Source: Saccharospirillum mangrovi (GTDB taxonomy: Bacteria > Pseudomonadota > Gammaproteobacteria > Pseudomonadales > Natronospirillaceae). Taken from it: a DNA stretch of 64,000 nucleotides. The stretch lies in assembly GCF_003367315.1 (NCBI RefSeq), contig NZ_CP031415.1, positions 1,424,001-1,488,000 on the forward strand. Direction: 5' to 3'. Under the pieces are notes generated by a model. The model was given only the letters and a program-made list of their open reading frames with translations. It did not search any database and had not been told where the DNA came from. The position numbers and the translations under genes are program-made. Shown here piece by piece: positions 41,900 through 52,160 of the stretch (its first letter is position 1; each line of letters starts with the position of its first letter).

Positions 41900-42294
41900 G
41901 CCAAGGGATTGCCGTAGGGCAGAAAGCGATTGTCGGTGTGAGCTTTGATCCAGCGCGTCAGTTCCGCATCGGGGAATTCGCCGCGCGTTTTCAGTTCCTT
42001 GCACAGCCAGACCACCGGGTTGCGGTCGCGGCCATCCCAGCCGGCCCAGTGTTGTTCGGCCAGCGTGAAGAAACGAGTCAGACCGACCAGCGTCGCGGAA
42101 TCCAGCGGTGTTAACAGCGGCGCCCAATCGGTTTGCGGGCGGCGCATCCAGGCTTGCAGACTGACCAGGGTGTCGATGGCGTGGTCGGGAAAGGTGTCGG
42201 CCCCGGCCTGACCCAGTTTGGCGGCTTGCGCCAGTACAGTGGGGTCCGGCGGCGTGGCGGCGTCGGTTGCGGGTGTCCAGGTGCCCGTAGTCAT
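41896..42294 (-). CDS. hypothetical protein, first gene of the hrpB operon
   Basis: 132 residues, soluble, rich in Trp (PQTDWAPLLTPLDSATLVGL; AEQHWAGWDGRDRNPVVWLCK; DAELTRWIKAHTDNRFLPYG). It has no catalytic motif that is recognised. Overlap with hrpB by ATGA and a shared direction suggest that its product acts with hrpB or is under common control. Position in front of hrpB argues against it being a chance frame. Confidence 0.65.
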   Translation of the reverse strand: MTTGTWTPATDAATPPDPTVLAQAAKLGQAGADTFPDHAIDTLVSLQAWMRRPQTDWAPLLTPLDSATLVGLTRFFTLAEQHWAGWDGRDRNPVVWLCKELKTRGEFPDAELTRWIKAHTDNRFLPYGNPLA

Positions 42295-42426
42295 CTTGGC
42301 TCCATTGGTTCATGGCATTCGGGCCGGCATTATATCGATTGAACAGACACAGGACACAGACCTGACTTAAGGTCATGATTCGTGTCCGTCTTAGTCCATT
42401 TGCATGACAGGAGAATGACAGCCGTG

Positions 42427-42798
42427 ATGTTTCGACTGTTGAACTGGGTGTTTCACCAAGGTTGGCTGACGCGGTTTCGCTGGGTGCACGACCGCTTGAT
42501 GCGAGGTTTTAGGCGTCTGGCCGATCAGGGCAATCCGGACGCTCAGGAATTGTATGGCTTTTTATTGCTGCACAAAGGCACCGACAGCGGCGCCCGCTCA
42601 ACCGGCGCGCGCTATCTGGCGATGGTCGCCGGAGTATCGCGGCCCAAAGCCGCCTGGCAGATGCATCGATTGCACGTAGATGGATTAACGCCGGGCTTCG
42701 CCGCCGATGCCGATAAAGCCGAGCATTATCTGCAACTGGCCGCACGCGGCGGCCATCCGCTGGCCGAGCGCATTCTGGCCGATCGGGAAGCGGCTTAA
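42427..42798 (+). CDS. Sel1-like repeat protein
   Basis: About 123 residues. It has a helical hydrophobic start (LLNWVFHQGWLTRFRWVHDRL) and three Sel1/TPR-like helical repeats: FRRLADQGNPDAQELYGFLLLHKG, YLAMVAGVSRPKAAWQMHRL and KAEHYLQLAARGGHPLAERIL. Such proteins bind partners. The start is uncertain (AGGAG fits GTG 42424 or ATG 42427; ATG 42415 would be too close). It ends with a 4-base overlap onto the stop of the convergent asparaginase gene. Confidence 0.75.
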   Translation: MFRLLNWVFHQGWLTRFRWVHDRLMRGFRRLADQGNPDAQELYGFLLLHKGTDSGARSTGARYLAMVAGVSRPKAAWQMHRLHVDGLTPGFAADADKAEHYLQLAARGGHPLAERILADREAA

Positions 42799-43775
42799 GA
42801 CTGCCACTCCCGCGCCCAGGGTTCGACAAAGGCGCGGGCAATCTCCGCGCCGCTGTCGTGTTCGCAAGCGAGAATCTGCAACTTGGTCAGCACCGCTTCG
42901 AGCGGCATCTGACCACAGCCAATGGCGCCGACTTCGGCCATCATGCCGCTGGCAGCGTATTGACCGATGTTGACCTTGCCGTCGAACACCTGGCTGCGCA
43001 CAAACACCGGAATGCCTTTGTCTTGCGCGCGCAGCAGGATGCGTTTCAGGTCGCCGTCGTTCATCGCATTGCCGTTGGCGTAGGCGTTCAACACCAGCGC
43101 CCGGTAATTGCGTTCGATCATGCTCATCAAACCATCGAGTGGCATGCCCGGAAACAGCGTGATCAGCCCGATGGCGGCCGGTCGCCATGGGCGTTGTGGC
43201 ATCTGTGCAGCCTGGCCGGACGGCTGATCGAAACCGTCGTCGTGCCAGCCGGGCGCGGCCAGCGCATCGTCGTCATCGTGATCGATGCGTTTGGTGATGC
43301 GGCTGCCGGGCAAACACCGGGCGTGGCCTTCACCACCAAAGGCGACAAAGACTTCGCCGCTCCGGTTTTCCAGAATCGACAGCGCGGTTTCCAGATTGGC
43401 AAAACCATCGCTGTCGCTGTCCATCAGCGAGCGCATGGCGCCGGTCAGCACCACGGTGCGGCCAGTGCCAGACAGCAAAAAACTCAGCGCAGCGGCGCTG
43501 TGCGCCAGAGTGTCGGTGCCATGAACGACGAGCACGGCATCGGCGTCGCTGGCAAGAATGCGGTCGCGCAGTTGATACCACTGATGCGGGCGAATGTCGG
43601 ACGAATCGAGCAGCGGCTGCCACTCGTCCCAGTCCAGCGAATGTTCGCGCCAACCGGCCAGACGCGGGTGCTGTTCCAGGGTATCGCGCAGCAGGCCGGC
43701 TTTGGGCTCCAGGCCGTTCGGCCCAACGGCCATGCCGATGGTGCCACCGGTGTTGATGATCAGAAAACGGGACAT
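42795..43775 (-). CDS. ansA: type I (cytoplasmic) L-asparaginase
   Basis: A 326-residue asparaginase. The first catalytic Thr is in IINTGGTIGM (residues 6-15), and the second motif VVHGTDTLAHSAAAL (~83-97) carries the T-D pair. LTGAMRSLMDSDSDG and the C-terminal effector-binding domain ending VEPWAREW match the AnsA branch, which lacks a signal peptide. It converts asparagine to aspartate and ammonia. Regions ~155-205 include an acidic, His-rich insert (IDHDDDDALAAPGWHDDGFD). It converges on the Sel1-like gene. Confidence 0.9.
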   Translation of the reverse strand: MSRFLIINTGGTIGMAVGPNGLEPKAGLLRDTLEQHPRLAGWREHSLDWDEWQPLLDSSDIRPHQWYQLRDRILASDADAVLVVHGTDTLAHSAAALSFLLSGTGRTVVLTGAMRSLMDSDSDGFANLETALSILENRSGEVFVAFGGEGHARCLPGSRITKRIDHDDDDALAAPGWHDDGFDQPSGQAAQMPQRPWRPAAIGLITLFPGMPLDGLMSMIERNYRALVLNAYANGNAMNDGDLKRILLRAQDKGIPVFVRSQVFDGKVNIGQYAASGMMAEVGAIGCGQMPLEAVLTKLQILACEHDSGAEIARAFVEPWAREWQS

Positions 43776-43821
43776 GACAAAACTCGTGTGAAAGGACGGC
43801 GAGCGCGCATCCGGGAAACAA

Positions 43822-44196
43822 TCAGCCCTGGCGTTCCGCGCTCAGAGCAATGGACACCGATTCGGCAAAACGCAGTGCATGGGGTTTGTCGATTTCCACC
43901 TCAGCAGCGCGCACTTCCGGGTGCGCCATGATCAAACCCAGCACCTGATGCGTCATGCGTTCGAGCAGCAAAAACTGGTTGGTTTCGACGAACTCGATGA
44001 TTTCCTTGCAGATCGAGCGGTAATTCAGCGTGTCTTCGATTTCGGTGGAATTGATGGCGTCGCTGGCGTCAAAGCGGATGCTGATGTTGAGCAACACATC
44101 CTGCTTGTTTTTGATTTCCTCATCCTTAATACCCACGTGAGTGCGCAGGCGTAAATCCTTAATGCGGATGCGGGCTTCGGTGTTTTCGAAAATCAT
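43822..44196 (-). CDS. folX: FolX, dihydroneopterin triphosphate 2'-epimerase
   Basis: 124 residues close to E. coli FolX: RIKDLRLRTHVGIKDEEIKNKQ (residues 11-32), DTLNYRSICKEIIEFVE and AAEVEIDKPHALRFAESVSI. FolX epimerises dihydroneopterin triphosphate to the monapterin form. It follows folE with a TGATG one-base overlap. In Pseudomonas the folE/folX/folM set makes tetrahydromonapterin, the cofactor of phenylalanine hydroxylase, so this pair probably serves that route rather than folate. FolB-type aldolase is the alternative but the sequence favours FolX. Confidence 0.88.
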   Translation of the reverse strand: MIFENTEARIRIKDLRLRTHVGIKDEEIKNKQDVLLNISIRFDASDAINSTEIEDTLNYRSICKEIIEFVETNQFLLLERMTHQVLGLIMAHPEVRAAEVEIDKPHALRFAESVSIALSAERQG

Positions 44197-44753
44197 CAGC
44201 GGTGACCGACCAGATTCAGAAATTCATTACGAGTGTTTTGCGAATGGCGCAGGCCACCGAGCATCATTGACGTCGTCATCCAGGAATTTTGTTTCTGCAC
44301 GCCGCGCATCGTCATGCACATGTGTTTGGCTTCCAGAATCACGCCCACGCCTTTGGCGTCGGTGACGCTTTGAATGGCCTCGGCGATCTGTTTGGTCAGT
44401 TGTTCCTGAATCTGCAACCGGCGTGCGTACATATCGGTGATGCGGGCGAATTTGCTCAGGCCCAGCACCTTGCCGCTGGGAATGTAGGCGATGTGCGCCT
44501 TGCCGAAAAACGGCAGCAGGTGATGCTCGCACAGCGAGTAGAACTCGATGTCTTTCACCACCACCATTTCATCGTTGTCGGCTTCAAAAACGGCACCGTT
44601 GGTCACTTCTTCCAACGTCTGGTGATAACCCTCGGTTAAAAAAGCCATCGCTTTGGCGGCGCGTTCCGGTGTTTTCAGCAGGCCATCGCGCTCCGGGTTT
44701 TCACCCAGATCTTTAATGATGTTGCGGTAGTGGTCAGTCAGACTCGGCGGCAT
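44196..44753 (-). CDS. folE: GTP cyclohydrolase I (FolE)
   Basis: A 185-residue enzyme that converts GTP to dihydroneopterin triphosphate, the first step of pterin synthesis. Zinc ligands C75 and H78 ([10 protein letters not shown]) and C145 ([10 protein letters not shown]) are in place; [19 protein letters not shown] and [14 protein letters not shown] are conserved. It is the first gene of the folE-folX pair. A second folE-type gene may exist elsewhere for folate. Confidence 0.95.
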   Translation of the reverse strand: MPPSLTDHYRNIIKDLGENPERDGLLKTPERAAKAMAFLTEGYHQTLEEVTNGAVFEADNDEMVVVKDIEFYSLCEHHLLPFFGKAHIAYIPSGKVLGLSKFARITDMYARRLQIQEQLTKQIAEAIQSVTDAKGVGVILEAKHMCMTMRGVQKQNSWMTTSMMLGGLRHSQNTRNEFLNLVGHR

Positions 44754-44809
44754 GAGCAGTCTCGGACGGAATGTGGGCAGGGAGTATACGACACTTTTAT
44801 GACGTCGGT

Positions 44810-44835
44810 TCAGCGGCCCGTAACCAGGCCGCTGA
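44810..44835. terminator. hairpin downstream of bcp
   Basis: TCAGCGGCC (44810-44818) and GGCCGCTGA (44827-44835) pair exactly around an 8-base loop. It is just past the bcp stop on the minus strand and ahead of folE; no T run follows, so it may be a weak terminator or attenuator. Confidence 0.5.
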
Positions 44836-44855
44836 TTGCGTTTGGCTATGGCAAC

Positions 44856-45332
44856 TCAGAGGCTGTCGAGCACGGCCAGCACATCGTCGTGATGCGACTT
44901 GGTGGTGACCTTTTCCATCACATGCGCCAGTTGGCCGTTTTCATCAATGATGAAGGTGATGCGGTGAATGCCGTCGAATTCGCGGCCCATGAATTTCTTC
45001 AAGCCCCAGACGCCGTACTGATCGGCGATGGCGTGGTCTTCGTCGCTGAGCAAATCGAAGTTCAGGCCTTCCTTCTCGATGAACTTGACCAGCCGTTTCG
45101 GCGCGTCCGGGCTGATGCCGAGCACCACGGTGTTGCGTTTGTCGAGTTCGGCCTTGCTGTCACGCAGACCACAGGCCTGCACGGTGCAGCCGGGCGTCAT
45201 TGCTTTGGGGTAGAAGTAGAGCACGACTTTTTTGCCGCGATAGTCTTTCAGTGCCACCATCTCGCCATGTTGGTTCAGTGTGCTGAATTCCGGGGCGGGC
45301 TGGCCGGTTTTGGGCAGGGTCAAAGCAGTCAT
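44856..45332 (-). CDS. bcp: thioredoxin-dependent peroxiredoxin (Bcp/PrxQ type)
   Basis: A 158-residue peroxiredoxin with peroxidatic C49 (AMTPGCTVQACGLRD) and resolving C54 five residues on, the PrxQ arrangement. VVLYFYPKAMTPG and LLSDEDHAIADQYGVW are conserved. It reduces hydrogen peroxide and lipid hydroperoxides in the cytoplasm. Divergent from the mks operon; the gap of 188 bases should contain both promoters. Confidence 0.95.
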   Translation of the reverse strand: MTALTLPKTGQPAPEFSTLNQHGEMVALKDYRGKKVVLYFYPKAMTPGCTVQACGLRDSKAELDKRNTVVLGISPDAPKRLVKFIEKEGLNFDLLSDEDHAIADQYGVWGLKKFMGREFDGIHRITFIIDENGQLAHVMEKVTTKSHHDDVLAVLDSL

Positions 45333-45520
45333 GTTCGAATTCCTTGTGCGGTTGGGCTGGGTGGACCTGAGCCAGGGATTGCAGACATAGGGTCCACCCC
45401 CGGAGTTTCAAGGACAGGCCGTTTGATCGCTGTTCCAGCGGCTTTGTCCCTGTCCGGCAGTGACAATTTGCGGTATCCTCAGGCCCTCGGTAGTGCTACC
45501 TCCAAACTCTTGATTTCCCT

Positions 45521-46990
45521 ATGTTTTTTGAAAAGGACCGCAGTCAGTTCTTCAAGCCGCTGACGGGCAAGTACCGCGAGCAGTTTGTCGAATGTCTGAA
45601 GGAGCTGTATCACCGGCTCTACACCTCATCCAGTGCCGATTACGGCCATTCGCTGTCCCGCGACGATCTGGTCGATACCTTCCAGGGTGCGCTGGCGCGG
45701 GCACCGGAACTGGTGGGTGACGACGGCGAAAATGAAGGCCGTTTCCGCAGCGACCGCGATCAGGCCGTCTGGGTGCTCAATTTCCTGATCGAACACGGCT
45801 GGATCGACAAGCAAGTCGATGAAGCCACGCTGCAATCCAGTTTCACCTTCAGCCGCTACGGCCGTCAGTTCACCGAGCCCTTTGTGGCCGGCGATTTATC
45901 CAGCGTGCGCTCGCACCACCGCAACACCCGTAACGTGCGTAACTCGTTGCAGGCTTTTCTGGAGCGCGGCGAGGTCTACGATTTGCTCGATGCCTGGGAA
46001 AATTCCGAACGCATCATCAGCGACTTCACCGACATCATTGCTGAGCTCGATGACCGCAAGCGCGATCTGGTGCGCGAGATGGAAGATCAGGTGCTGGTGC
46101 AGCGCGCCACCCAGGATTTCTTCGACTACATGGAAAAACGCTTCCAGCCCGACCTCGCCATCCGCCTGTCGGCCGACAACGTAGAGAAATACCGCGACGA
46201 AATTGGCGAATGCGTGCGCCGCATTCGTCACCAGAAACGCGACTTCAAAGCCCGCGCCGAAAAGCGCCTGCGCGAATTACTGCCCGAACAGGTGCGCGAC
46301 GGCCAGAGTCTGCTCTGGGCCTTGCTCGATCACATCGAAGGCCGCTTGAAAGCCGCCTCCGACATCATGCTGCCGGCATTGCGACGCGCGCTCGCCGGCT
46401 TCACCAAACGCGCCGACATCGTTATCCGCCAGATCAGTTATCTGGCCGGGCAACAGCACAACGACGTGGTGCAGGTGTGCCAGCGTTTGGTCGAGCAAAG
46501 CGAAGATCAGGTTGCCGCAGCGCTGGAACGCGCCAGTGAATTGATGGCGACACCGAACATCGGCTTTGTCGATCCGGGCAATGTGCGACTGCACGCACCG
46601 CGCGCGCGACGCTCGTTTGAAACCACCGTATTGGAAGACAACAGCGACGATTTCGACGTCGACGCACGTCGCGATCTGTACGTGCAGCAATTGCTCGATC
46701 AGGCATTTTTAGTCAACGACAACCGCGTGCGTCAGTACCTGGCGCGACGTTTGAGCGAAGGCGAAGCGGTTACCACGGCCGAATTGCCAGTCGAATCAGC
46801 CGACGATTTACTGGCCCTGGCGCACGCCATTGAAGTGGGCGCGAACCAGTCGTTGGCGTCCGATTATCAATTCAGCGTCGAGTGGAAAAATGCCAACCAG
46901 GCCGGCGAATATTTCGAATCGAGCGACAACTTTATTATCCGTCTGGTGGCCAACAACGCCGCCCGATCCAAGGAGCATTCCGATGTTTGA
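45521..46990 (+). CDS. mksF: condensin kleisin subunit MksF (JetA-like)
   Basis: A 489-residue protein of the MukF/MksF/JetA group: [22 protein letters not shown] at the N-terminal winged helix, a long helical middle ([42 protein letters not shown]) and a C-terminal winged-helix region after ~400. As kleisin it bridges the SMC-like MksB dimer with MksE. It is the first gene of an mksF-mksE-mksB operon and its stop overlaps mksE. No nuclease subunit (MksG/JetD) gene accompanies it in the window. Confidence 0.85.
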   Translation: MFFEKDRSQFFKPLTGKYREQFVECLKELYHRLYTSSSADYGHSLSRDDLVDTFQGALARAPELVGDDGENEGRFRSDRDQAVWVLNFLIEHGWIDKQVDEATLQSSFTFSRYGRQFTEPFVAGDLSSVRSHHRNTRNVRNSLQAFLERGEVYDLLDAWENSERIISDFTDIIAELDDRKRDLVREMEDQVLVQRATQDFFDYMEKRFQPDLAIRLSADNVEKYRDEIGECVRRIRHQKRDFKARAEKRLRELLPEQVRDGQSLLWALLDHIEGRLKAASDIMLPALRRALAGFTKRADIVIRQISYLAGQQHNDVVQVCQRLVEQSEDQVAAALERASELMATPNIGFVDPGNVRLHAPRARRSFETTVLEDNSDDFDVDARRDLYVQQLLDQAFLVNDNRVRQYLARRLSEGEAVTTAELPVESADDLLALAHAIEVGANQSLASDYQFSVEWKNANQAGEYFESSDNFIIRLVANNAARSKEHSDV

Positions 46991-47756
46991 TGAGCTGGAC
47001 CGCCTGCTGGAACGCCAGGGCCTCAGCCGCACCGATTACAGCGAATTGTTGATCCGTCTGCTCGATCACGGCGTGCTGTGCCGCGACGAAAGTCAGATCG
47101 AACAACAACTCTACGACCGCTATCTGCGCCTGGAAGAACCAGTGCGTGATTATCTGGAAATGCTCGGTATTCAGATTCAGCACGACCGCCGTTTTCATTT
47201 CGTGCGGCTGTTCCCGCCCGGTGCCGAAGTGCCCGGTTTGGACAACAGCGGCGAAGGCGCGTTCAGCGGCGGTTTCCGTACTCGCATGAGCCAGCAGGAA
47301 GTCGCGCTGGTGTTGGTGTTGCGCAGTTTGTACGACCGGGGTTTGCGCGAAGGGCAGGTGGATGAAAACGGCTGTGTGCTGGCGTCGCTGGAAAGCGTCA
47401 GCATCGCCATGCGCAATGTGTTGCGTCGCTCGCTGCCGGAAAACGTGACCGAGCGTCGGCAATTGTTTCGGCGTTTACGGCAGTTGCGTTTGATCCAATT
47501 AAATCAGGACGAAGCAGTCGAGAGCGTCGATTTCTGGGTGCGCATCCGGCCGATGATTTTAAGTTATGTATCCGATGAAGTGCTGTCGACCTTATCGGAA
47601 ACGCCGGCCGAAGAAGACGCCGATGCCGACGACGTTTTAACGACAGAAAACGAATCGAACGATGAAGCCGATGTTGCCAGCGAAGACGATGCTGATGCCG
47701 ACGAACTTAAGCTGACTCAAACCGACGACACCGACTCTGTCTTTGCACGGGACTGA
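46983..47756 (+). CDS. mksE: condensin subunit MksE
   Basis: A 257-residue protein of the MukE/MksE group (DUF4194): [31 protein letters not shown] at the start, [28 protein letters not shown] and [24 protein letters not shown]. The last ~45 residues are strongly acidic ([20 protein letters not shown]). It binds MksF. AAGGAG lies 7 bases before ATG 46983, inside the end of mksF; a 2-base gap separates it from mksB. The long in-frame extension upstream belongs to mksF in another frame. Confidence 0.85.
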   Translation: MFDELDRLLERQGLSRTDYSELLIRLLDHGVLCRDESQIEQQLYDRYLRLEEPVRDYLEMLGIQIQHDRRFHFVRLFPPGAEVPGLDNSGEGAFSGGFRTRMSQQEVALVLVLRSLYDRGLREGQVDENGCVLASLESVSIAMRNVLRRSLPENVTERRQLFRRLRQLRLIQLNQDEAVESVDFWVRIRPMILSYVSDEVLSTLSETPAEEDADADDVLTTENESNDEADVASEDDADADELKLTQTDDTDSVFARD

Positions 47757-47758
47757 TC

Positions 47759-50700
47759 ATGTTTCTGAAGAAATTCATCTACGTTAACTGGGGCAACATT
47801 CCGCTGTTGGAATTCGATTTCGGCCCGATCAATTTGCTCAGCGGCGGCAACGGTTCCGGTAAAACCACCGCCGCGGATGCGATCCAGACGGTGATGACCG
47901 CGGCGCACGATACGCTGTTTCATTTCAACCCCGGCCAGGACGAAGCGACCCAACGCGGCCGCGGCAAACAGGTGCGCACGCTGGCGTCTTACATTCTCGG
48001 TTGTGACGACGGTTCCTACGCACGGCCGGACGGCGCGGTTGGTTATCTGGCTGCGGTGTTTCACCCCACCGAAGGCGAACCGGGCGACCCGTTTACGGCC
48101 GTGATCGGCGCCAGTGCCTTTATTGATCGCGCCGGTGGTCAGCCGGTCGCACGGCTTGGCGACATGGTGTATTTGATTGCGCCGGGCGAGCAGTTGGGCA
48201 AGGTCGATTTTGTCTCCGAAGGCACCGACGGTCGTCAGGTTGTGACGCTCGATAAAATCGTACCGAGCATAAAAGCGCGCGGTTTGTCGGTGGAAAAATA
48301 CGACACCAAAAAACAATACCTGCGCCGTTTTTACGCCGCCATTCGCGGTCGTGACGACGCCGTCAGCGAGCGCGAAGCACTGAATGCCGCACGCGCCTTC
48401 TCGCGTTTTATGGCCTACAAACCTGTGCGCTCAATTAATGGTTTTGTCGCCCAGGAAATTCTTGAACAAAAAGATTTGGGCGAAGCCATTCGTACTGTGT
48501 CCGACCTGATGAAAACCATCAGCGGCATGGAAGGCGAAGCGGCTCGGCTGAAACGCACCGTTGAGCGTTTGTCACAAGGCCGTGGCCGTGCCGATGCGTA
48601 CATCGACCAATGGCTCGATTACAACCTGGCCGATTACGTCGCCGCGCGCGCGCGTTTTGTTAAAGACCAGCAGCAATACCTGAACGCTAAAAACGAGCAG
48701 CAACGTCTGCGTCAGCAGCGCGACGATGTGCAGAGCGAACTGGAAGTTACCGAACAACGCCGCGACCAGACTCACGATCAATTAGTATCGCTGGAAGCAC
48801 AACGCCGTGGCGTCGATGCACTGCAGGAAAAAGACAAACTCGAACAGGAAATTACCCAGGCCAAAAACCGCTTGATGCAGCAAGCCGAACCGCTGCTCAA
48901 ACAGGACGATGCGCTGGGTCGCAGTCTCGATGCCAGCGAGACCATTACTCAGGCGCTGACCAAAACCAGCCTGGAAACGGAGATTCCCGACCTCGCCGAT
49001 AAAGCCCTGAATCAGTTGGCGAAAAATGTCGCCAAACACAGCCGCCGTCCGGTCGATTTTCGCGGCCTGATGAACCAGGACTGGATCGATATCGCACCGC
49101 TTGAACAGCACCTCGATGAAGTGTTGGCCCAGCAAAGTGTTTTGAACCAATGGCGCGATGCCTGGTTCAGCGATCAACGCACCGGCTCGGGCGTCAGCCT
49201 GCGCGACCAATTGCAACGCGTGCAGGATCGGCGCGAGCAACGGCTGAGTAAATTGCGCTTCGATTTGAACCGCAAACAGCAAGACATCGACAGCCTTGCT
49301 GGCGAACGACTGAATTATCCATCGCACGTGCGCGCCGCGTTGGAAGCGATTCGCGACGCCTGGCCCAAGGCCGACCCGCGCGTTTTGTGTGACCACGTCG
49401 AAATCAAAGACGACGCCTGGCAATCGGCGATTGAGGGTTACATCGGCGGCGGCCGTTTTGCCATTCTGGTGGAACCGGAATTCGAAGCGCAGGCGATTCA
49501 AACCGTGCGCGAATTGCCCAAAGAAAACCGCGCCCGGGTGATCCAGGGTTCCAAAGCCCAGGCCGACGCAGACCGCGTGAAATTGCCGGCCAATTCCATC
49601 GTCCATCTGATGAGTTTCGACCACGCCATTGCGCGCGCTTACATGACGGCGAGCTACGGTTTGGTCGAACAATGCGCCGACACCGACACTTTGAAACGCA
49701 CTCGTCGCGGTGTGACACAAGCCGGTATCGGTTCTGGTTCGTACGCCATGTATCGCTGCGATTTACCGATTGCCGATCTGGTGTTTGGTCAGGGCGCTCG
49801 TGAACGGGCTTTGGCGGCGAAGAAAGACGATTTGAACCAACTGGCGAACCAGGCCAACGATTTGCAGGCGCAAGTCGCCGAAGTTGGGGCGCTGTATAAA
49901 GCGGTGAACCAATTAGCGCATCTGGCGCATGGCGATCTGGTGCGCGAGATGCTCGATACCCAGCGTCGTCTTGGCGCTGCCGAAAAAGCGCTGACGAATC
50001 TGGATTTAAGCGACGCCAGTGCCCTGGAACGCGAATACGCCGAGGTCAACGAACAGTTGAAATCGCTCGATCAACGCATTCGCGAATTGATTGAGCGCAA
50101 AGGCAGTTTGGGCGAACGATTGGAAACGCTGTCGCGTCAGTGTCAGGTGTTGAGCGACCAGCAGGAAGAAACGGCGCTGCGTTCGGAACAAAAAGAAGGC
50201 TACCTGCGCACCATCGCTGCCGACTGGCCGGACTTCGATGTTGAAGCGCGTTTGAGCGAAGCCGACGAAACCGCTGAGTCGGCCGACCCTGTAGTGCAAG
50301 ACAAACTGCGCCATTCGCTGGAAAGCGAGCTCAACAGTCTGGCGCACAGCCTGGAAGGTGCATTAACCGAGCACAATCAGGAATGCCAACCGCAGGATGC
50401 CATTGCGTTGGATCTGAATTATTCCGACCTGCATTCGAGCGATTTCTTTAAAGGCATTGTCGCGCTGCGCCGCGAAGTCGATCAGATTTACAACCGCGTC
50501 AAAAACAACATTCTGGTCGAAAAAGTCGACAACCTGGTGAGCCTGAAAGAAAGCTTCAACAACGCCTTTGTCACCAATTTGTGTCACGCCATCTATCAGT
50601 CGATTAACGACGGCAAACGCATTCTGGAAGACCTGAACCGCGAACTGGAACACCACCGCTTTGGTGCCGACAGCGAACGCTACTGGTTCGATTGGGAATG

Positions 50701-51391
50701 GTTGCCGGAATACAAAGAGTATTGGCACTTCTTCGACGAAGTGATTAAAAACCCGGCGTTGGGCGAAGGCCAGACGTTGTTCGATGCCGAACTCAGCGAC
50801 CGCTCAGCGCGCATTCGCGATGAACTGATGAAGATGTTGCTCGACGATGACGAGCAAAAAGCGCTGCGCGAACTGGAGCGAATTTCCGACTACCGTAATT
50901 ACCGCAATTACGAAATCTACAAACAGCCGGAAGGCAAACAGCCGATTGCGTTGAGCCAATATGGCACGGGTTCGGGCGGTCAGTTGGAAACACCGGCGTA
51001 CATCATTCGCTCGGCGGCCATTACCTCGGCGTTCCGTTTCAACGAAGGCGATAGTCATTTGCGCATGGTGCTGGTTGATGAAGCCTTCTCGAAAATGGAC
51101 GAAACCCGTTCCAAAGAAGTGATTCGTTACTTGACCGAAGCACTCGGTTTGCAGTTGTTGTTCATCATGCCGACCAGTAAATCCGGTCCGTTTATGGACA
51201 TGATTTCCAACCAGTTTGTGTTTTCCAAAGTGCCGTTGGCCGGTGGTCATCGCGTCGGTGAATTGCAGTCACGCGTGCTGGTCGATCGGCAACGTTGCAA
51301 TCAGGATAAAATTCGCGCGCTTTGGGCGAACCATCGCAAGGTGATTCGTCAGCAGGCGGAGCTCGACTTTTTGGCGGATGTAGACGCCTAA
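47759..51391 (+). CDS. mksB: SMC-like condensin ATPase MksB (JetC-like)
   Basis: A 1210-residue SMC-type ATPase. Walker A GGNGSGKTT (29-37) is in the N-terminal head; long coiled coils flank a hinge near residues 530-660; the C-terminal head has the ABC signature YGTGSGGQLE (~1066-1075) and Walker B RMVLVDEAFSKMDE (~1101-1114). With MksF and MksE it forms a ring that compacts DNA. Related complexes with a nuclease (JetD) act as Wadjet plasmid defence; here the nuclease gene is absent, favouring a chromosome-organising role. upp follows after 24 bases. Confidence 0.88.
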   Translation: MFLKKFIYVNWGNIPLLEFDFGPINLLSGGNGSGKTTAADAIQTVMTAAHDTLFHFNPGQDEATQRGRGKQVRTLASYILGCDDGSYARPDGAVGYLAAVFHPTEGEPGDPFTAVIGASAFIDRAGGQPVARLGDMVYLIAPGEQLGKVDFVSEGTDGRQVVTLDKIVPSIKARGLSVEKYDTKKQYLRRFYAAIRGRDDAVSEREALNAARAFSRFMAYKPVRSINGFVAQEILEQKDLGEAIRTVSDLMKTISGMEGEAARLKRTVERLSQGRGRADAYIDQWLDYNLADYVAARARFVKDQQQYLNAKNEQQRLRQQRDDVQSELEVTEQRRDQTHDQLVSLEAQRRGVDALQEKDKLEQEITQAKNRLMQQAEPLLKQDDALGRSLDASETITQALTKTSLETEIPDLADKALNQLAKNVAKHSRRPVDFRGLMNQDWIDIAPLEQHLDEVLAQQSVLNQWRDAWFSDQRTGSGVSLRDQLQRVQDRREQRLSKLRFDLNRKQQDIDSLAGERLNYPSHVRAALEAIRDAWPKADPRVLCDHVEIKDDAWQSAIEGYIGGGRFAILVEPEFEAQAIQTVRELPKENRARVIQGSKAQADADRVKLPANSIVHLMSFDHAIARAYMTASYGLVEQCADTDTLKRTRRGVTQAGIGSGSYAMYRCDLPIADLVFGQGARERALAAKKDDLNQLANQANDLQAQVAEVGALYKAVNQLAHLAHGDLVREMLDTQRRLGAAEKALTNLDLSDASALEREYAEVNEQLKSLDQRIRELIERKGSLGERLETLSRQCQVLSDQQEETALRSEQKEGYLRTIAADWPDFDVEARLSEADETAESADPVVQDKLRHSLESELNSLAHSLEGALTEHNQECQPQDAIALDLNYSDLHSSDFFKGIVALRREVDQIYNRVKNNILVEKVDNLVSLKESFNNAFVTNLCHAIYQSINDGKRILEDLNRELEHHRFGADSERYWFDWEWLPEYKEYWHFFDEVIKNPALGEGQTLFDAELSDRSARIRDELMKMLLDDDEQKALRELERISDYRNYRNYEIYKQPEGKQPIALSQYGTGSGGQLETPAYIIRSAAITSAFRFNEGDSHLRMVLVDEAFSKMDETRSKEVIRYLTEALGLQLLFIMPTSKSGPFMDMISNQFVFSKVPLAGGHRVGELQSRVLVDRQRCNQDKIRALWANHRKVIRQQAELDFLADVDA

Positions 51392-51415
51392 TTCACGTTA
51401 CGACAGGAGAATCCC

Positions 51416-52045
51416 ATGGCCGTTCATGAAATCAAACATCCGCTGATTCAACACAAACTCGGCTTGATGCGCGAAGCGGGCATCAGCACCAAGCACTTTC
51501 GTGAACTGGCCGGGGAAGTTGGCAACCTGTTGACCTACGAAGCCGGGCGCGAGCTGGAAACCGAATCGGTCGAGATCACCGGTTGGACCGGCGAGCCGAT
51601 GACGGTGCAGCGTATTAAAGGCAAGAAGATCACCGTAGTGCCAATTCTGCGCGCCGGCCTGGGCATGCTCGATGGCGTCATGCAGTTAATCCCTAATGCT
51701 AAAGTCAGCGTGGTCGGTTTCTACCGCAACGAAGAAACACTCGACCCGGTGCCGTATTTCGACAAGGTGATTGAAGACGTAGAAGACCGCACCGCCTTGA
51801 TCGTCGATCCGATGCTGGCGACTGGCGGAACGCTGATCGCGACCATCGATCTGCTCAAGGAAAAAGGCTGCAAGCGCATCATGGGTCTGTTCCTGGTGGC
51901 GGCGCCGGAGGGCCTGGCAGCGGTGACCACAGCGCACCCGGACATCGACCTCTATGTGGCGGCCGTGGACGAGCGTCTGAACGAGCAGGGCTACATCATT
52001 CCGGGCCTGGGCGATGCTGGCGACAAGATTTTTGGCACCCGCTAA
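51416..52045 (+). CDS. upp: uracil phosphoribosyltransferase (Upp)
   Basis: A 209-residue enzyme that makes UMP from uracil and PRPP for pyrimidine salvage. Conserved parts: [19 protein letters not shown] at the start, [36 protein letters not shown], the PRPP site [11 protein letters not shown] and [13 protein letters not shown] at the end. ACAGGAGA lies before the ATG. In many bacteria it precedes uraA; here no uracil permease follows. Confidence 0.96.
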   Translation: MAVHEIKHPLIQHKLGLMREAGISTKHFRELAGEVGNLLTYEAGRELETESVEITGWTGEPMTVQRIKGKKITVVPILRAGLGMLDGVMQLIPNAKVSVVGFYRNEETLDPVPYFDKVIEDVEDRTALIVDPMLATGGTLIATIDLLKEKGCKRIMGLFLVAAPEGLAAVTTAHPDIDLYVAAVDERLNEQGYIIPGLGDAGDKIFGTR

Positions 52046-52160
52046 AAAAGCTGCAAATCTGCGAATACCGACTAGAGTAAGGCTTAACGTAACCTGCCAT
52101 CGAGCATGACGCTGATGGCCTCTATGGAGTCGGACATCCGTGGCAACTCGAGCGGACACG

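Noticed and set aside
41900-42376. Long N-terminal extension of the hrpB frame
   Set aside because: It lies over the coupled upstream gene, is Arg/His-rich out-of-frame sequence and has no helicase similarity; the ATGA overlap marks the real start.
45521-51391. Complete Wadjet (JetABCD) defence system
   Set aside because: Three subunits are present but the nuclease JetD is not; the next gene is upp.
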